A stretch of 58,877 nucleotides of DNA, from positions 1-58,877 of the forward strand of contig JAZDIP010000046.1 of the NCBI GenBank assembly GCA_043804925.1, written 5' to 3'. This document shows positions 25,713-34,961 of the stretch, in pieces (the first letter of the stretch is position 1; each line of letters opens with the position of its first letter). The position numbers and the translations under genes were made by a program. The DNA is from ChocPot-Mid sp043804925. GTDB lineage: Bacteria; Bacteroidota; Ignavibacteria; Kapaibacteriales; UBA2268. Below the pieces are notes generated by a model that had not been told where the DNA came from, ran no database searches, and saw only the letters and a list, made by a program, of their open reading frames with translations.

Positions 25713-26996
25713 GTGAATATTTTATTTAAAAATATACGAATTATAAGTCCTTCTCAGGAAATTGATGATGTTTTTAATCTTTGGGTTAAAGACGGCATTA
25801 TAAAATCAATGTCAAAGGGTGAGATTAAATGCGATGATAATACAGAAGAGATATTTGCAGAACGTTGGATTTGTTCTCCCGGACTTTATGATATGCACGT
25901 ACATTTCAGAGAACCCGGATATGAATACAAAGAAGATATTGATACCGGTGCAGAATCTGCCGCTAACGGTGGTTTCACAGGTGTTTGCGTTATGCCGAAT
26001 ACTGACCCTGCAATTGACAATATAACAGTAGTTAACTTTATTAAACAAAGGGCTAAGGACTTGTTAGTTGATGTTGGAATTTCTGCAACAATTACTCAGG
26101 AAAGAAAAGGAAAACTCATTTCTCCGATGCTTGAGCTAAGTGACTTTGGTGCTTTAATGTTTACTGATGACGGCTCATGTGTAATGGATTCAGAAGTTAT
26201 GAAAAGAGCTTTCGATTATGCTTCTACAAGGGATTTTCTTATTGCTCAGCATTGTGAAGACCATACTTTGACTCACGATTTTTCAATGAATGAAGGAGCT
26301 ATTTCAGGCAGATTAGGTTTAAAGGGTTATCCTTCTGTAGCTGAAGAACTTATCGTTTCAAGAGATATACGGCTCTCAGAATACTGTGGTAACCGGTTAT
26401 ATCATATACAGCATGTCAGTACAAAAGGAGCCATACTTTTAATCAGAAATGCCAAGAAAAGAGGTTTAAGAGTTACCTGTGAGGTTACACCACATCATTT
26501 TACTAATGACGAGGAGGAATTAGTAAGCTATGATTCTCAATTGAAAATGAATCCACCATTGAGAACTAAAGAAGATATTGAAACTTTAATTGAGTGTATT
26601 CAAGATGGAACAATTGATTGTATCGTTACAGACCACGCACCGCATGCTTTGCATGAAAAACATGTTGAGTTCGAGAAAGCTCCATATGGAATTATAGGTC
26701 TTGAGACCTCTTTGGGATTGACCTTAACCAATTTGGTTCATAAAAATATAATTGATTTGAAAAAGATGATTGAGATGATGTCCGTTAATCCACGTAAGAT
26801 TTTGAAACTTAATGATATAGAAGTAAAAGAAGGTGAAAAAGCCAATTTAAGCATATTTGACCCTAATGAAGAATGGATTGTTGACGCTAAGAAGTTCAAA
26901 TCGAAATCCGAAAATAGTCCGTATATTGGTTCAAGGTTAAAAGGTAAGCCAAAATATACGATTAATAATAATCAAATTTATAAAAGTGATTTGTAA
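25713..26996 (+). CDS. pyrC: Dihydroorotase
   Basis: Dihydroorotase closes the pyrimidine ring precursor (carbamoyl aspartate to dihydroorotate). The metal-binding motif DMHVHFREPG and the second signature TDHAPHA define a type I (PyrC/AllB-like) enzyme, and the 427-residue length fits. The start codon is GTG with a strong AGGAGAGAGA ribosome site. An allantoinase or hydantoinase is less likely given the REPGYEYKEDIDTG wording. It appears monocistronic. Confidence 0.93.
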   Translation: MNILFKNIRIISPSQEIDDVFNLWVKDGIIKSMSKGEIKCDDNTEEIFAERWICSPGLYDMHVHFREPGYEYKEDIDTGAESAANGGFTGVCVMPNTDPAIDNITVVNFIKQRAKDLLVDVGISATITQERKGKLISPMLELSDFGALMFTDDGSCVMDSEVMKRAFDYASTRDFLIAQHCEDHTLTHDFSMNEGAISGRLGLKGYPSVAEELIVSRDIRLSEYCGNRLYHIQHVSTKGAILLIRNAKKRGLRVTCEVTPHHFTNDEEELVSYDSQLKMNPPLRTKEDIETLIECIQDGTIDCIVTDHAPHALHEKHVEFEKAPYGIIGLETSLGLTLTNLVHKNIIDLKKMIEMMSVNPRKILKLNDIEVKEGEKANLSIFDPNEEWIVDAKKFKSKSENSPYIGSRLKGKPKYTINNNQIYKSDL

Positions 26997-27352
26997 TTTA
27001 GGGTTTCGGGTATAGGGTTTTGGGTTTAGTAATTAAATAATCATTCAATTCTAATTTCTATTTTCTATATTCTATTTTCTATAACCGTCATTCCTGCGAA
27101 TGCAGGAATCTAAAATAGGGTAGTTCTTTAAATTATATAATTAAATGCTTATTTACATAAGTAATTGATATTACATCTTAAAAACCTATTTTGAAATAGA
27201 TATTAATGTAATATAATCTGCATTATGTAAACTAAATATAAATTCAATCTTCCCTACTGATTAATGAATATTAAAAAATTCTTTGTTTGTTAAGTTAGTT
27301 TTTTTGATTTTTGTACTAATTAAAATTTATAAAATAATATTTCGGAATAATT
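26997..27352. other. 356-base intergenic region with repeat words
   Basis: No gene is visible. It contains a GGGTTTCGGGTATAGGGTTT word (27000-27028), tandem TTCTATTTTCTATATTC (27055-27082), and the palindromic repeat GTCATTCCTGCGAATGCAGG (27087-27112), a common mobile-type word in many bacteria. The remainder is AT-rich. Confidence 0.6.
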
Positions 27353-27880
27353 ATGACACAGAATAATAACTTCAGATTTTTTGCAATGGCTGGATTGGTA
27401 ATCTTAGCCGCTTTATTAAGATTGATAGACCATCCGGCAAATGTATCCCCTATTATGGCAATCGCCATCTTTTCAGGTGCTTATTTCGCCGACAAGCGTT
27501 TTGCTTTGTTAATTCCAATCGGAGCAATGCTTCTAAGCGATTTTTTCCTTGGGTATTACTTAATATCAGTTTTCGTTTATGCCGGCTTCGGAATCGGTAT
27601 ATTTATAGGATATTTAATCAGGTCACGAGTTAAAATCCAAAATGTATTTTTAGCCTCATTAATCGGTTCATTAGTATTCTTCGTAATTACCAATTTTGGC
27701 TCATGGTTAACAGACCCGATGTATCAGCCATTGACAATGGAAAGTCTTATAAGATGCTACGGATTGGCAATACCATTTTTCAGAAACACTTTATTAGGTG
27801 ATATGGCTTATGTTACTGTATTATTTGGTAGTTTCGCATTAGCTGAGAAATATGTTCCGGCAGTTCAAACCACTAAGTAG
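27353..27880 (+). CDS. Small integral membrane protein (DUF6580-like)
   Basis: The 175-residue protein has five to six hydrophobic segments (AMAGLVILAALLRL, IMAIAIFSGAYFA, LLIPIGAMLLSDFFLGYYL, VFLASLIGSLVFFVITNF, MAYVTVLFGSFALAE). The order, the LIDHPANVSPIMAIAIFSGA opening and the NFGSWL motif fit the DUF6580 family, which has been suggested to resemble ECF transporter S-components. No ATPase or riboswitch is evident nearby, so a substrate cannot be named. Confidence 0.75.
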   Translation: MTQNNNFRFFAMAGLVILAALLRLIDHPANVSPIMAIAIFSGAYFADKRFALLIPIGAMLLSDFFLGYYLISVFVYAGFGIGIFIGYLIRSRVKIQNVFLASLIGSLVFFVITNFGSWLTDPMYQPLTMESLIRCYGLAIPFFRNTLLGDMAYVTVLFGSFALAEKYVPAVQTTK

Positions 27881-27921
27881 AAAGTTTGTAAAGTTTGTAA
27901 AGTTTGAAAGTTATAAAGTTT
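27877..27921. repeat. Dispersed AAAGTTTGTAAAGTTTG repeat
   Basis: Tandem AAGTTTGTA units directly follow the membrane protein stop. It is the same family as the in-frame copy in ribD. Confidence 0.65.
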
Positions 27922-28003
27922 TTCAAATAGTCTTGTTATCCTGAATATGCGAAGGATGAGATATGTAGAAAATTTGCAAAGTTATTATATGCCAAGCAAA
28001 TAA

Positions 28004-29932
28004 CTAATCCTTTATAAACATCCCCCTTTTTACCTTATTGGGATAAGATATGACAATGCTGTATAAACCGGATGACAGTATGCTTGTGTTAAGTGGTATA
28101 ATATTTTCACCTTCATTTATTTGTGCTTCAATGCTATACAATTGAACTCCTAAAAGATTGTAAATTTGAATTGTAACTATTTGTAAACCATCAGCAGTCA
28201 ATTTTAAATTACAGTAATCACTAACAGGATTTGGATATATAAAAATATCATTCTCAGGGATTGTTAATTCATCTTCTACATCTGTTACTTTTGTATAAAA
28301 AATTTCCATTTTATAACAATCGAAACTGTATGAAAAACCGACCTTATCTTTAAATTCCAACTTTTTTTCAATCCAGTTTGTTCCACCGTCATCTGAAGAA
28401 ATCATAAGAAGATTACCGATTGGGTCATAAAAGTAATTATAACTAAAGACAGTTGTCCAGATTTTATCAGGAACTTGCTTAACTTCCCACGTCTGATATT
28501 TATGTTGAATAATAAAGTGATTGTCATCATATGAGTAATTTGTAACATTACCATTCTGCCAGCCAAAATTTATTTTGTAATTCTGCTTTTCATAGGTCAA
28601 AATATTACCGTCACCATTATATATCCAATTTTCCATTACCTTAGGATTAAGAAGATTATTCTTATTCGACCATTCTTCGATTAATAATTGAATTAGAAAA
28701 GTTCCGTTTGTTTTGGTTTCATATTTCTTTGATTTTCTATAAGTTACTACTAGAGAATCTTTCATTGTTTCAATTGTAAATAAAGTATCATTTCCAATTG
28801 AATCGTAAAACCAATTATAAGTTTTAACTAATTCCCAAATATCATTTTTCAATTGTTCGGTGGTTTTATTTATTAACGAATCATTTTGATTATAATAAAA
28901 AAATGACTTCTCAGTATTAACCCATTCATCATTATACCATATTTCCTTAATTTCGTTCATCATTTTGGAAGTCGAATCATATGTCCAGAATGTTCGTGCT
29001 TTAGATTTACATACTGCACCATCCCATATTTCTTGTTGCATGGATATAGTATCACCCGACGAGTTATATGTCCAAAACCATTTTCGTATCAAATCATCGT
29101 TGTCATACAATAATGAAATCTTATTACCTAAAGTATCGTAGTTGTAAATATATTTATATCTACCATAACTTATTTTTTCATCGGTAAATGACGAAATAAC
29201 ATTATTATCATAATATGTCCAAAATTTATTATGACAAGTATCTACACTATTATAGTCATTCCAGTGTTTTTTGATATTATATAAGTGATTTCCTTTTATA
29301 TCAAATGAGTCAGATATTACTTCCCATTCGCTGGGTCCTAGGTCAGTATCTCCATTTTCCCATTTCCAAGTTTCCATACTTCTGAAGATCAACTTTTCAT
29401 TCACGTCATATTTATGCAAATTCCTTGCATACCTCAACCATTCAGTCCATTTATAACTGTAATTTTTTTCTTTTAAATAAGTTAGTTCTTTACCATATTC
29501 ATCGTATGTCCAGTTTTCTCTAATATCTTCACACCAATTTCCATCATACATAACTTCTTGAGTTCTATTTATCAATTTATCCATTGAATCATAAGTCCAA
29601 GTAATCCGATATTTTTCTTTCCATTCTGTACTCAAATAAATATCGTATGAATAAAAAGTTGTATCTCCTTCATTATCAAATGTCCATGTACCCCTTTCTT
29701 TTCCTTCCCACTTCTCATTATCCCAGATTTCACTTTGGTCAAAAATTCTTCTGCCTTTCTCATCATATTGATATGTTTTTTTCAAAGTGTCGTTTTTAAA
29801 CGAATAGACTTTTATAGAATCAACGAAGTAATTTTCGATTATCATTGATGTTGTTGGAATTGAAATCTCGGTTTGTGTAAAAGATATTTTAGAGGTAAGT
29901 AAGATTACCAAGATTATTAACCATATTTTCAT
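28004..29932 (-). CDS. T9SS-sorted protein with TYDxxGN / W-rich repeats
   Basis: I prefer the ATG at 29932 (MKIWLIILVILLTSKISFTQ, signal peptide) because GAGG lies about nine bases before it. An ATG four codons earlier overlaps that site. About fifteen repeats follow with WTYDSMDK, WTYDEYGK, WTYNSSGD-type turns separated by EIWDNEKW-like strands, as in the 494-residue protein at 1151-2635. The end is a T9SS sorting domain (IYPNPVSDYCNLKL, YNLLGVQLY). The function is unknown; an extended surface protein is likely. Confidence 0.82.
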   Translation of the reverse strand: MKIWLIILVILLTSKISFTQTEISIPTTSMIIENYFVDSIKVYSFKNDTLKKTYQYDEKGRRIFDQSEIWDNEKWEGKERGTWTFDNEGDTTFYSYDIYLSTEWKEKYRITWTYDSMDKLINRTQEVMYDGNWCEDIRENWTYDEYGKELTYLKEKNYSYKWTEWLRYARNLHKYDVNEKLIFRSMETWKWENGDTDLGPSEWEVISDSFDIKGNHLYNIKKHWNDYNSVDTCHNKFWTYYDNNVISSFTDEKISYGRYKYIYNYDTLGNKISLLYDNDDLIRKWFWTYNSSGDTISMQQEIWDGAVCKSKARTFWTYDSTSKMMNEIKEIWYNDEWVNTEKSFFYYNQNDSLINKTTEQLKNDIWELVKTYNWFYDSIGNDTLFTIETMKDSLVVTYRKSKKYETKTNGTFLIQLLIEEWSNKNNLLNPKVMENWIYNGDGNILTYEKQNYKINFGWQNGNVTNYSYDDNHFIIQHKYQTWEVKQVPDKIWTTVFSYNYFYDPIGNLLMISSDDGGTNWIEKKLEFKDKVGFSYSFDCYKMEIFYTKVTDVEDELTIPENDIFIYPNPVSDYCNLKLTADGLQIVTIQIYNLLGVQLYSIEAQINEGENIIPLNTSILSSGLYSIVISYPNKVKRGMFIKD

Positions 29933-29944
29933 AGGATACCTCAT

Positions 29945-30401
29945 CTCTATGTTTTTTCCACTAATAGACCGTTTTTTCTATAAACAAAAATATTGAATAT
30001 TTATTTTAATTGCTGAAAAAAATATATTTTTATCTTTATCCCGATTGGGATAAGAACCATGATTAATTCCTTGATTACCAACATATAATCCCTGAAGGGA
30101 TAAAAACGAGTGTGTTGTTTCGAGGTTACCAACATATAATCAATAACGGGATAATCTTCATTCGTAGATTGCTGTGTTACTAACATATTATCTGACGGGA
30201 TTGCTGATCCGTGGGATTAATTCCTTTTTACAAACATTCAATCCCTCTGCGATTGTAAAAACCGTAGGGTTCATTCCTTTCTACAAATATTCAATCGTTA
30301 TACGATTGTTTCACTAACGACTAACGACTGTCGACCTATGACTTCCCTTATCCCTATTCCTTTTTCCCTTCTTCTCATTTACCATTAACAATTAACAATT
30401 A
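29945..30401. repeat. Gap with an array of ATCCCTGAAGGGAT-type repeats (copy 2)
   Basis: From 30031 to 30307 there are about seven units with cores such as ATCCCGATTGGGAT, ATCCCTGAAGGGAT, ATAACGGGAT and ATCCCTCTGCGATTG. They are separated by TTACCAACATATA or TTTCTACAAATATTC spacers. 30087-30140 is an inverted copy of 19045-19100. Next to it are an ACTAACGACTAACGACTGTC word (30312-30331), a TTCCCTTATCCC run and AATTAACAATT. There is no credible gene; an open frame through the array is an artefact of the repeats. Confidence 0.75.
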
Positions 30402-31346
30402 TTAATTGCTTTCTCCCAGCCACCTTTCGGCATCTATTGCCGCCATGCAACCACTTCCAGCCGCAGTTACCGCCTGACGGTAAGCATGGTCCTGACAATC
30501 GCCACATGCAAACACACCCGGAATATTTGTATATGTTGACTTACCCTGAGTTATGATATATCCATTCTCATCTAAATCAATTATACCCTTTAAAAACTTA
30601 GTACTTGGTGTATGTCCGATAGCAATGAAAGCACCGTCTGCTGTCTGTTCAGTAATTTCACCTGTTTTTACATTTTTAACTTTGACACCCGTCAATCTTT
30701 TAATGCCATTTTCAACAACACCTGTATATTCATCAATAACCGAATCCAAAAGGAAATTGATTTTCGGATTTTTCTCGGCACGTTCTGACATAATTTTCGA
30801 TGCCCTGAATTCCTGTCGTCTATGAACAACGGTAACTGAACTGCAGAGGTTTGCGAGGTAATTAGCTTCTTCCATTGCCGTGTCTCCCCCACCAATAACG
30901 AATACTTTCTGATTGCGGAAAAAGAAACCATCACAGGTAGCACATGCAGATACACCCAAACCCCAGTATTCATCTTCGCCTTTTGCATGAAGCCGTCTTG
31001 CTGTTGCACCTGTCGAAATAATCACTGCATCTGCTGTATATTCCTTGTTGTTTGATGTTGTAAGTTTAAAAGGACGATTTGAGAAATCCACCTTTTCGAT
31101 TGTTTCGTAAATTGATTTAGCACCAAATTTATGGGCTTGCTTACGGAAAACGTCCATCATTTCCGGCCCCATTACTCCATCGGGGAAACCGGGATAATTC
31201 TCCACTTCCGTTGTAATCATAAGCTGACCACCGGGCTGGTCACCTTCGAAAATAACTACTTCAAGATTTGCCCTGCTTGCGTAAAGTCCTGCTGTGAATC
31301 CTGCCGGTCCTGAACCGACTACTATTAATTGATGATGTTCTGCCAT
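30402..31346 (-). CDS. trxB: Thioredoxin-disulfide reductase
   Basis: This flavoenzyme transfers NADPH electrons to thioredoxin. The FAD motif is GSGPAGFTAGLYASRA, the redox-active pair is CATC (followed by DG), the NADPH motif is GGGDTAMEEA, and the end reads GVFACGDCQDHAYRQAVTAA. The length of 314 is normal. An AGGA site precedes the ATG at 31346. It is monocistronic. Confidence 0.97.
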   Translation of the reverse strand: MAEHHQLIVVGSGPAGFTAGLYASRANLEVVIFEGDQPGGQLMITTEVENYPGFPDGVMGPEMMDVFRKQAHKFGAKSIYETIEKVDFSNRPFKLTTSNNKEYTADAVIISTGATARRLHAKGEDEYWGLGVSACATCDGFFFRNQKVFVIGGGDTAMEEANYLANLCSSVTVVHRRQEFRASKIMSERAEKNPKINFLLDSVIDEYTGVVENGIKRLTGVKVKNVKTGEITEQTADGAFIAIGHTPSTKFLKGIIDLDENGYIITQGKSTYTNIPGVFACGDCQDHAYRQAVTAAGSGCMAAIDAERWLGESN

Positions 31347-31510
31347 TAATAAATTCCTTTAAATTTTTGTAATTGTTTTATATTAAAATTAATCATTTTC
31401 TCTGAAATATTTTATATTAATTGTTCACAATTACGAAATGTATAGCAGATTATTATTTGTTATTTCCAAAATCTCAAAATAATTTGCAACTTATTTCCGG
31501 TTAATGACTC

Positions 31511-31518
31511 TATATTTG
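31511..31518 (+). promoter_or_regulatory. Bacteroidota-type -7 promoter element of the sigma factor gene
   Basis: TATATTTG matches TAnnTTTG. A TTTG lies 24 bases upstream, a rather long spacer. It sits 30 bases before the sigma factor ATG. Confidence 0.4.
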
Positions 31519-31547
31519 TAAGCAGGAAATTCACAATTGAAAAAACA

Positions 31548-32105
31548 ATGAAAGAAGATAACAAAAAGGAAAAATTTCTCGACTTATTAGAGCCATTATT
31601 AGATAAGCTCTATATGTATGCGAGAATGCTTGAAAAGAATCCTCAGGACGCTGAGGACCTTGTTGCTGATACAATTTTGACCTGCTACGAATCATTTGCT
31701 CAAATTAAGGATGAAAACAGATTCAAAGCATATCTTTTTAAAGTTACTCGAAACAAATTCAGAAGGAAAAACCGCAGAACCTGGCTATTCGGAAGTTATG
31801 ATGAGGAAAAAGCATTGAGGATGCCTTCTACAGAATCTCAGCAAGATTTATCATTCGATGTTGAAATATTGTATAATGCGATTGAAAAACTTCCTACAAA
31901 ACAAAAAGAAGCTATAGTCTTGTTCGAGATTTCCGGTTTTTCGATAAAAGAAATAAAAGACATTCAGGGAGCAACTCTTTCTGCAGTCAAATCGAGAATC
32001 AAGCGTGGTCGGGAGAAATTAACGGAAATGCTAAATCCGAAAACCGTAACAAATGAAATACAGCATAATAACAAAGAAACCAACAAAACATTACTCAAGG
32101 TGTAA
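31548..32105 (+). CDS. ECF-family RNA polymerase sigma factor
   Basis: The 185-residue protein has sigma region 2 (AEDLVADTILTCYESF, FKAYLFKVTRNKFRRK) and region 4 (LPTKQKEAIVLFEISGFSIK followed by EIKDI, AVKSRIKRGREKL). It is a typical extracytoplasmic-function sigma factor lacking regions 1 and 3. The next gene starts two bases after its stop and encodes a single-pass membrane protein, the expected place for an anti-sigma factor. The stimulus is unknown. Confidence 0.92.
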   Translation: MKEDNKKEKFLDLLEPLLDKLYMYARMLEKNPQDAEDLVADTILTCYESFAQIKDENRFKAYLFKVTRNKFRRKNRRTWLFGSYDEEKALRMPSTESQQDLSFDVEILYNAIEKLPTKQKEAIVLFEISGFSIKEIKDIQGATLSAVKSRIKRGREKLTEMLNPKTVTNEIQHNNKETNKTLLKV

Positions 32106-32107
32106 TT

Positions 32108-33775
32108 ATGAATATAAATAAGAATCATAAATCAATAGACAGTTATTTTGAATCGGCAAGAAAACAAAAAACACCTGTTTCAAGGGACAAAGCTGCGAGT
32201 CTCCTCGAAAAAGATGGATTACTAAATACATATCCACAATCATTTTTTTCAAAAAAAGGAGTAAAAGCAATGACAATAGCATCATCAATAATAATAGTAG
32301 CCATGATCGGCTCAATCGGTTCAGGGATATTTAATAATTCTACGTATAAGCAGAAGCATGAAATAGAACCGGTTGACGTAAAATCCGAAATTGTTAATAA
32401 CGAACAAACAAAACAGAATTCTGAAGAACAAGATATAAGTTCAAATAAAACAGATTCGCAAAAGCCAATGGAAATCGAATCGTTGAAAGATAATTTTATT
32501 AGAGGCATGAATACAATTACGTTAAGTGATGAGGAATTGAAAGAATTTGGAATTTTTTATGATACATATAAAGATGATGATATTATATTTCAATGTATTA
32601 AATTTGCTTTAGAACGTAACGATAAGACATATCATGAATTCATTTTTTTCAGGGATAATTGTCCTAAAATGGTTTTTATTCAAGGTGATTTCGATTCCAG
32701 TAAAAAATTTCTTAAGATAGAACCTATTCAAGTTTCAGATAGAGCAGAAGGAGGTAATGGATATTATAACGGTAAATACAATGGTGATGATAAAGACTTA
32801 AATAGCTTTATTAAATATCAGAAAACATTATTTGATTTATATGATATAAGTTTCCGAGCCGACACTGATTTTTCTAATATTCCACAAAATGTTTTGGATT
32901 GTGTATCAGATTTAAATCAATTATTTGAAATTTATAATCCGGGTTCAAAGGAAACCATGTGGAAAGAAGAACCAATCCAAAATAATTTAACAACTATATC
33001 AGATTATTTTAAAAAAATTAAAAAAAGTGAAAAAGAAACAAAACATATAGACACGATTAAAATTTATACTGTAGGAAGAGATAGTTTGGTTTATTCAATT
33101 ATAACTGATGATGTTAATAATCCGGAACATCACAAAACTATAAAAAAAATGTTGAAAGATAAACAGGGAATGACATTTGTTATTGATTGGCCAAGCAGAG
33201 TAGAATTTTATAAAATACTTGCTAATATGAATAAAGTTGTTGAACAAAAACTATCAGAGATTAAAAATCTTATTGAAAGATATCTTAGAATCAACAATAT
33301 GATTGCTTTACATGTTCCATTTAAAAATGACGCACAAAATGGAGTTACATTTTGGTTCCAACCATCAATAGAATTAATTAATGCCCTCCCCAAAAGATAC
33401 AGAAAAGACCTTAGCTATGAATTTAAATTATTTGATAGTAACGAACCCTATTGTGGTGCTCCAATAGATTTAGAAAAAGCATATCTCGATGTCTGGAGAA
33501 CTTGCAGTGGTGCTATCGAAAACCTTAGAGTATTCCCAAATCCCGTTAAAGATATTTTGAATGTCAAGTTTGAGCTGAAAGAAAACAGGGATATTACTTT
33601 TTCAATATATGACTTATCAGGAAGAAAAATCAAGGATGTTTCCAAATCTGAGCAATATTCATCAGGAACGATATCACATAGTCTTTACTTGTCTGATTTG
33701 CAAAAGGGAATGTATTATATTGTCGCAAGTTCAAAAAACAATGAGCAGGTAATGCAAAGATTTATTAAGGAATAG
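32108..33775 (+). CDS. Putative membrane anti-sigma partner ending in a T9SS sorting domain
   Basis: The 555-residue product has a ~50-residue basic, presumably cytoplasmic N-terminus (DSYFESARKQKTPVSRDKAA) and one hydrophobic segment at residues 53-75. A long hydrophilic region without a recognised domain follows. The C-terminus is a clear T9SS sorting domain (LRVFPNPVKDILNVKFEL, IYDLSGRKIKD, LQKGMYYIVAS). Its position two bases after the ECF sigma gene suggests an anti-sigma role; no zinc-binding or ASD motif is visible, so this is inference. A transmembrane protein with a T9SS signal is odd because cargo normally has a cleaved signal peptide. Confidence 0.7.
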   Translation: MNINKNHKSIDSYFESARKQKTPVSRDKAASLLEKDGLLNTYPQSFFSKKGVKAMTIASSIIIVAMIGSIGSGIFNNSTYKQKHEIEPVDVKSEIVNNEQTKQNSEEQDISSNKTDSQKPMEIESLKDNFIRGMNTITLSDEELKEFGIFYDTYKDDDIIFQCIKFALERNDKTYHEFIFFRDNCPKMVFIQGDFDSSKKFLKIEPIQVSDRAEGGNGYYNGKYNGDDKDLNSFIKYQKTLFDLYDISFRADTDFSNIPQNVLDCVSDLNQLFEIYNPGSKETMWKEEPIQNNLTTISDYFKKIKKSEKETKHIDTIKIYTVGRDSLVYSIITDDVNNPEHHKTIKKMLKDKQGMTFVIDWPSRVEFYKILANMNKVVEQKLSEIKNLIERYLRINNMIALHVPFKNDAQNGVTFWFQPSIELINALPKRYRKDLSYEFKLFDSNEPYCGAPIDLEKAYLDVWRTCSGAIENLRVFPNPVKDILNVKFELKENRDITFSIYDLSGRKIKDVSKSEQYSSGTISHSLYLSDLQKGMYYIVASSKNNEQVMQRFIKE

Positions 33776-33808
33776 CTAAAAAAAATTGTAACTAACAATC
33801 CTTCATCT

Positions 33809-33840
33809 TTTGCTTTCAAAATAATTATGTAGTAGTTTTG
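33809..33840 (+). promoter_or_regulatory. Probable promoter of the cytochrome c maturation cluster
   Basis: TTTG (33809) and TAGTTTTG (33833) are separated by 20 bases, a close match to the TTTG / TAnnTTTG promoter of this phylum. It lies about 80 bases upstream of ccmC. Confidence 0.6.
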
Positions 33841-33920
33841 TATATTACTGAGGAGTAATATTTCAAACATTACAATTTATTTCAAATTTAACGTCAATTA
33901 AAAAAAATTTTTGGTGATAG

Positions 33921-34961
33921 ATGAAAGCAATTATAATAATTATAGGGGTTCTTTTTGGTATCATATTCGGACTTTACCCCTGGAACAAAACAATAAAGCC
34001 ATTGTGGTGGAAAATCGTTGTTACAGCAAGTATTTGCCTGACAATTATTTTCGGCATCATCCCCCCTATCGCAGGGACTTTTTCTGATGCCTACTATGTT
34101 TATTCACTTGGCAGAAGCAACAAAATCAATGTATTAATCGAGACTAAAGATTTAAGCACTTCCTATGATAAAAATATAAATATGTGGTTAATTAAGGAAC
34201 AGAAGTCTAAAGATGACAATCCGAATTTTTTGATTATCCCCAAACAAACTTTACCGCAGGAATTTGAAAATTCAGAATCAATAATAGTAAAAACGAAGTT
34301 TGATGCAAGATATAATGCTTATGTTTATTATTCAACAGTAGAGATAAATCCGTTCATGACTTTCCCCTATATTCCCGATTTGGAAGAAAGGGTGAAAATA
34401 TTGAATTTCCATGTACCAATGGCATGGGTTGCTGTTCTTGCATATTTGATTTCAATGATTTACTCGATTCAGTTTCTAAGAAATCAAGATATGAAAAATG
34501 ATATATTTGCATCATCATCTGCTTACCTTGGAACAGTATTTACAATACTTGCAACAGTTACAGGAATGATTTGGGCAAAATTCAACTGGGGTGCTTACTG
34601 GAACTGGGACCCAAGGCAAACCTCCATTTTTATTTTATTGCTAATATACTTTGCTTACTTTGCCTTACGCTCTTCAGTTGAGAATAAGGAATTAAAAGCA
34701 AGATTGAGTTCTGTTTATTCGATAATTGCTTTCGTTACAGTACCGTTTCTCGTGTTTGTTCTGCCAAGAATTGTAAGCGGACTGCATCCCGGCTCGGCTG
34801 ATGACAGCAGTTTGGGACCTATAATGAGCGGCGGTTCGGATATGTTAAATTTGAATAAACAAATAGTCTTTAGCTTGGCATTGGCATCTTTTACAATGCT
34901 TTTCTTTTGGATTTTAAATATTTATAACAGATACAAATTATTAAGGGAAAAATATGACTGA
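33921..34961 (+). CDS. ccmC: CcmC-type heme handling protein with an enlarged N-terminal domain
   Basis: CcmC passes heme to CcmE in system I cytochrome c maturation. The tryptophan-rich motif WGAYWNWDPRQTS and flanking histidines (FHVPMAW, GLHPGS) are present with several membrane segments. At 346 residues it is about 100 longer than usual. The extra part is a soluble stretch (~residues 60-145) between the second and third hydrophobic segments, ending with SIIVKTKFDARYNAYVYY. That resembles in pattern the beta-barrel end of CcmE, which is only an impression. ccmD overlaps its stop. Confidence 0.87.
   Translation: MKAIIIIIGVLFGIIFGLYPWNKTIKPLWWKIVVTASICLTIIFGIIPPIAGTFSDAYYVYSLGRSNKINVLIETKDLSTSYDKNINMWLIKEQKSKDDNPNFLIIPKQTLPQEFENSESIIVKTKFDARYNAYVYYSTVEINPFMTFPYIPDLEERVKILNFHVPMAWVAVLAYLISMIYSIQFLRNQDMKNDIFASSSAYLGTVFTILATVTGMIWAKFNWGAYWNWDPRQTSIFILLLIYFAYFALRSSVENKELKARLSSVYSIIAFVTVPFLVFVLPRIVSGLHPGSADDSSLGPIMSGGSDMLNLNKQIVFSLALASFTMLFFWILNIYNRYKLLREKYD

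Noticed and set aside
26997..27352. Riboswitch upstream of the DUF6580-like membrane protein
   Set aside because: I looked for cobalamin- or thiamine-type conserved boxes and saw none; the region holds repeat words and AT-rich sequence.
30001..30307. Possible CRISPR array or small gene in the repeat region
   Set aside because: Units vary in length and sequence, the cores are palindromic and degenerate, and there are no cas genes. The open frame there is created by the repeats (it repeats an IDYMLV-type phrase).
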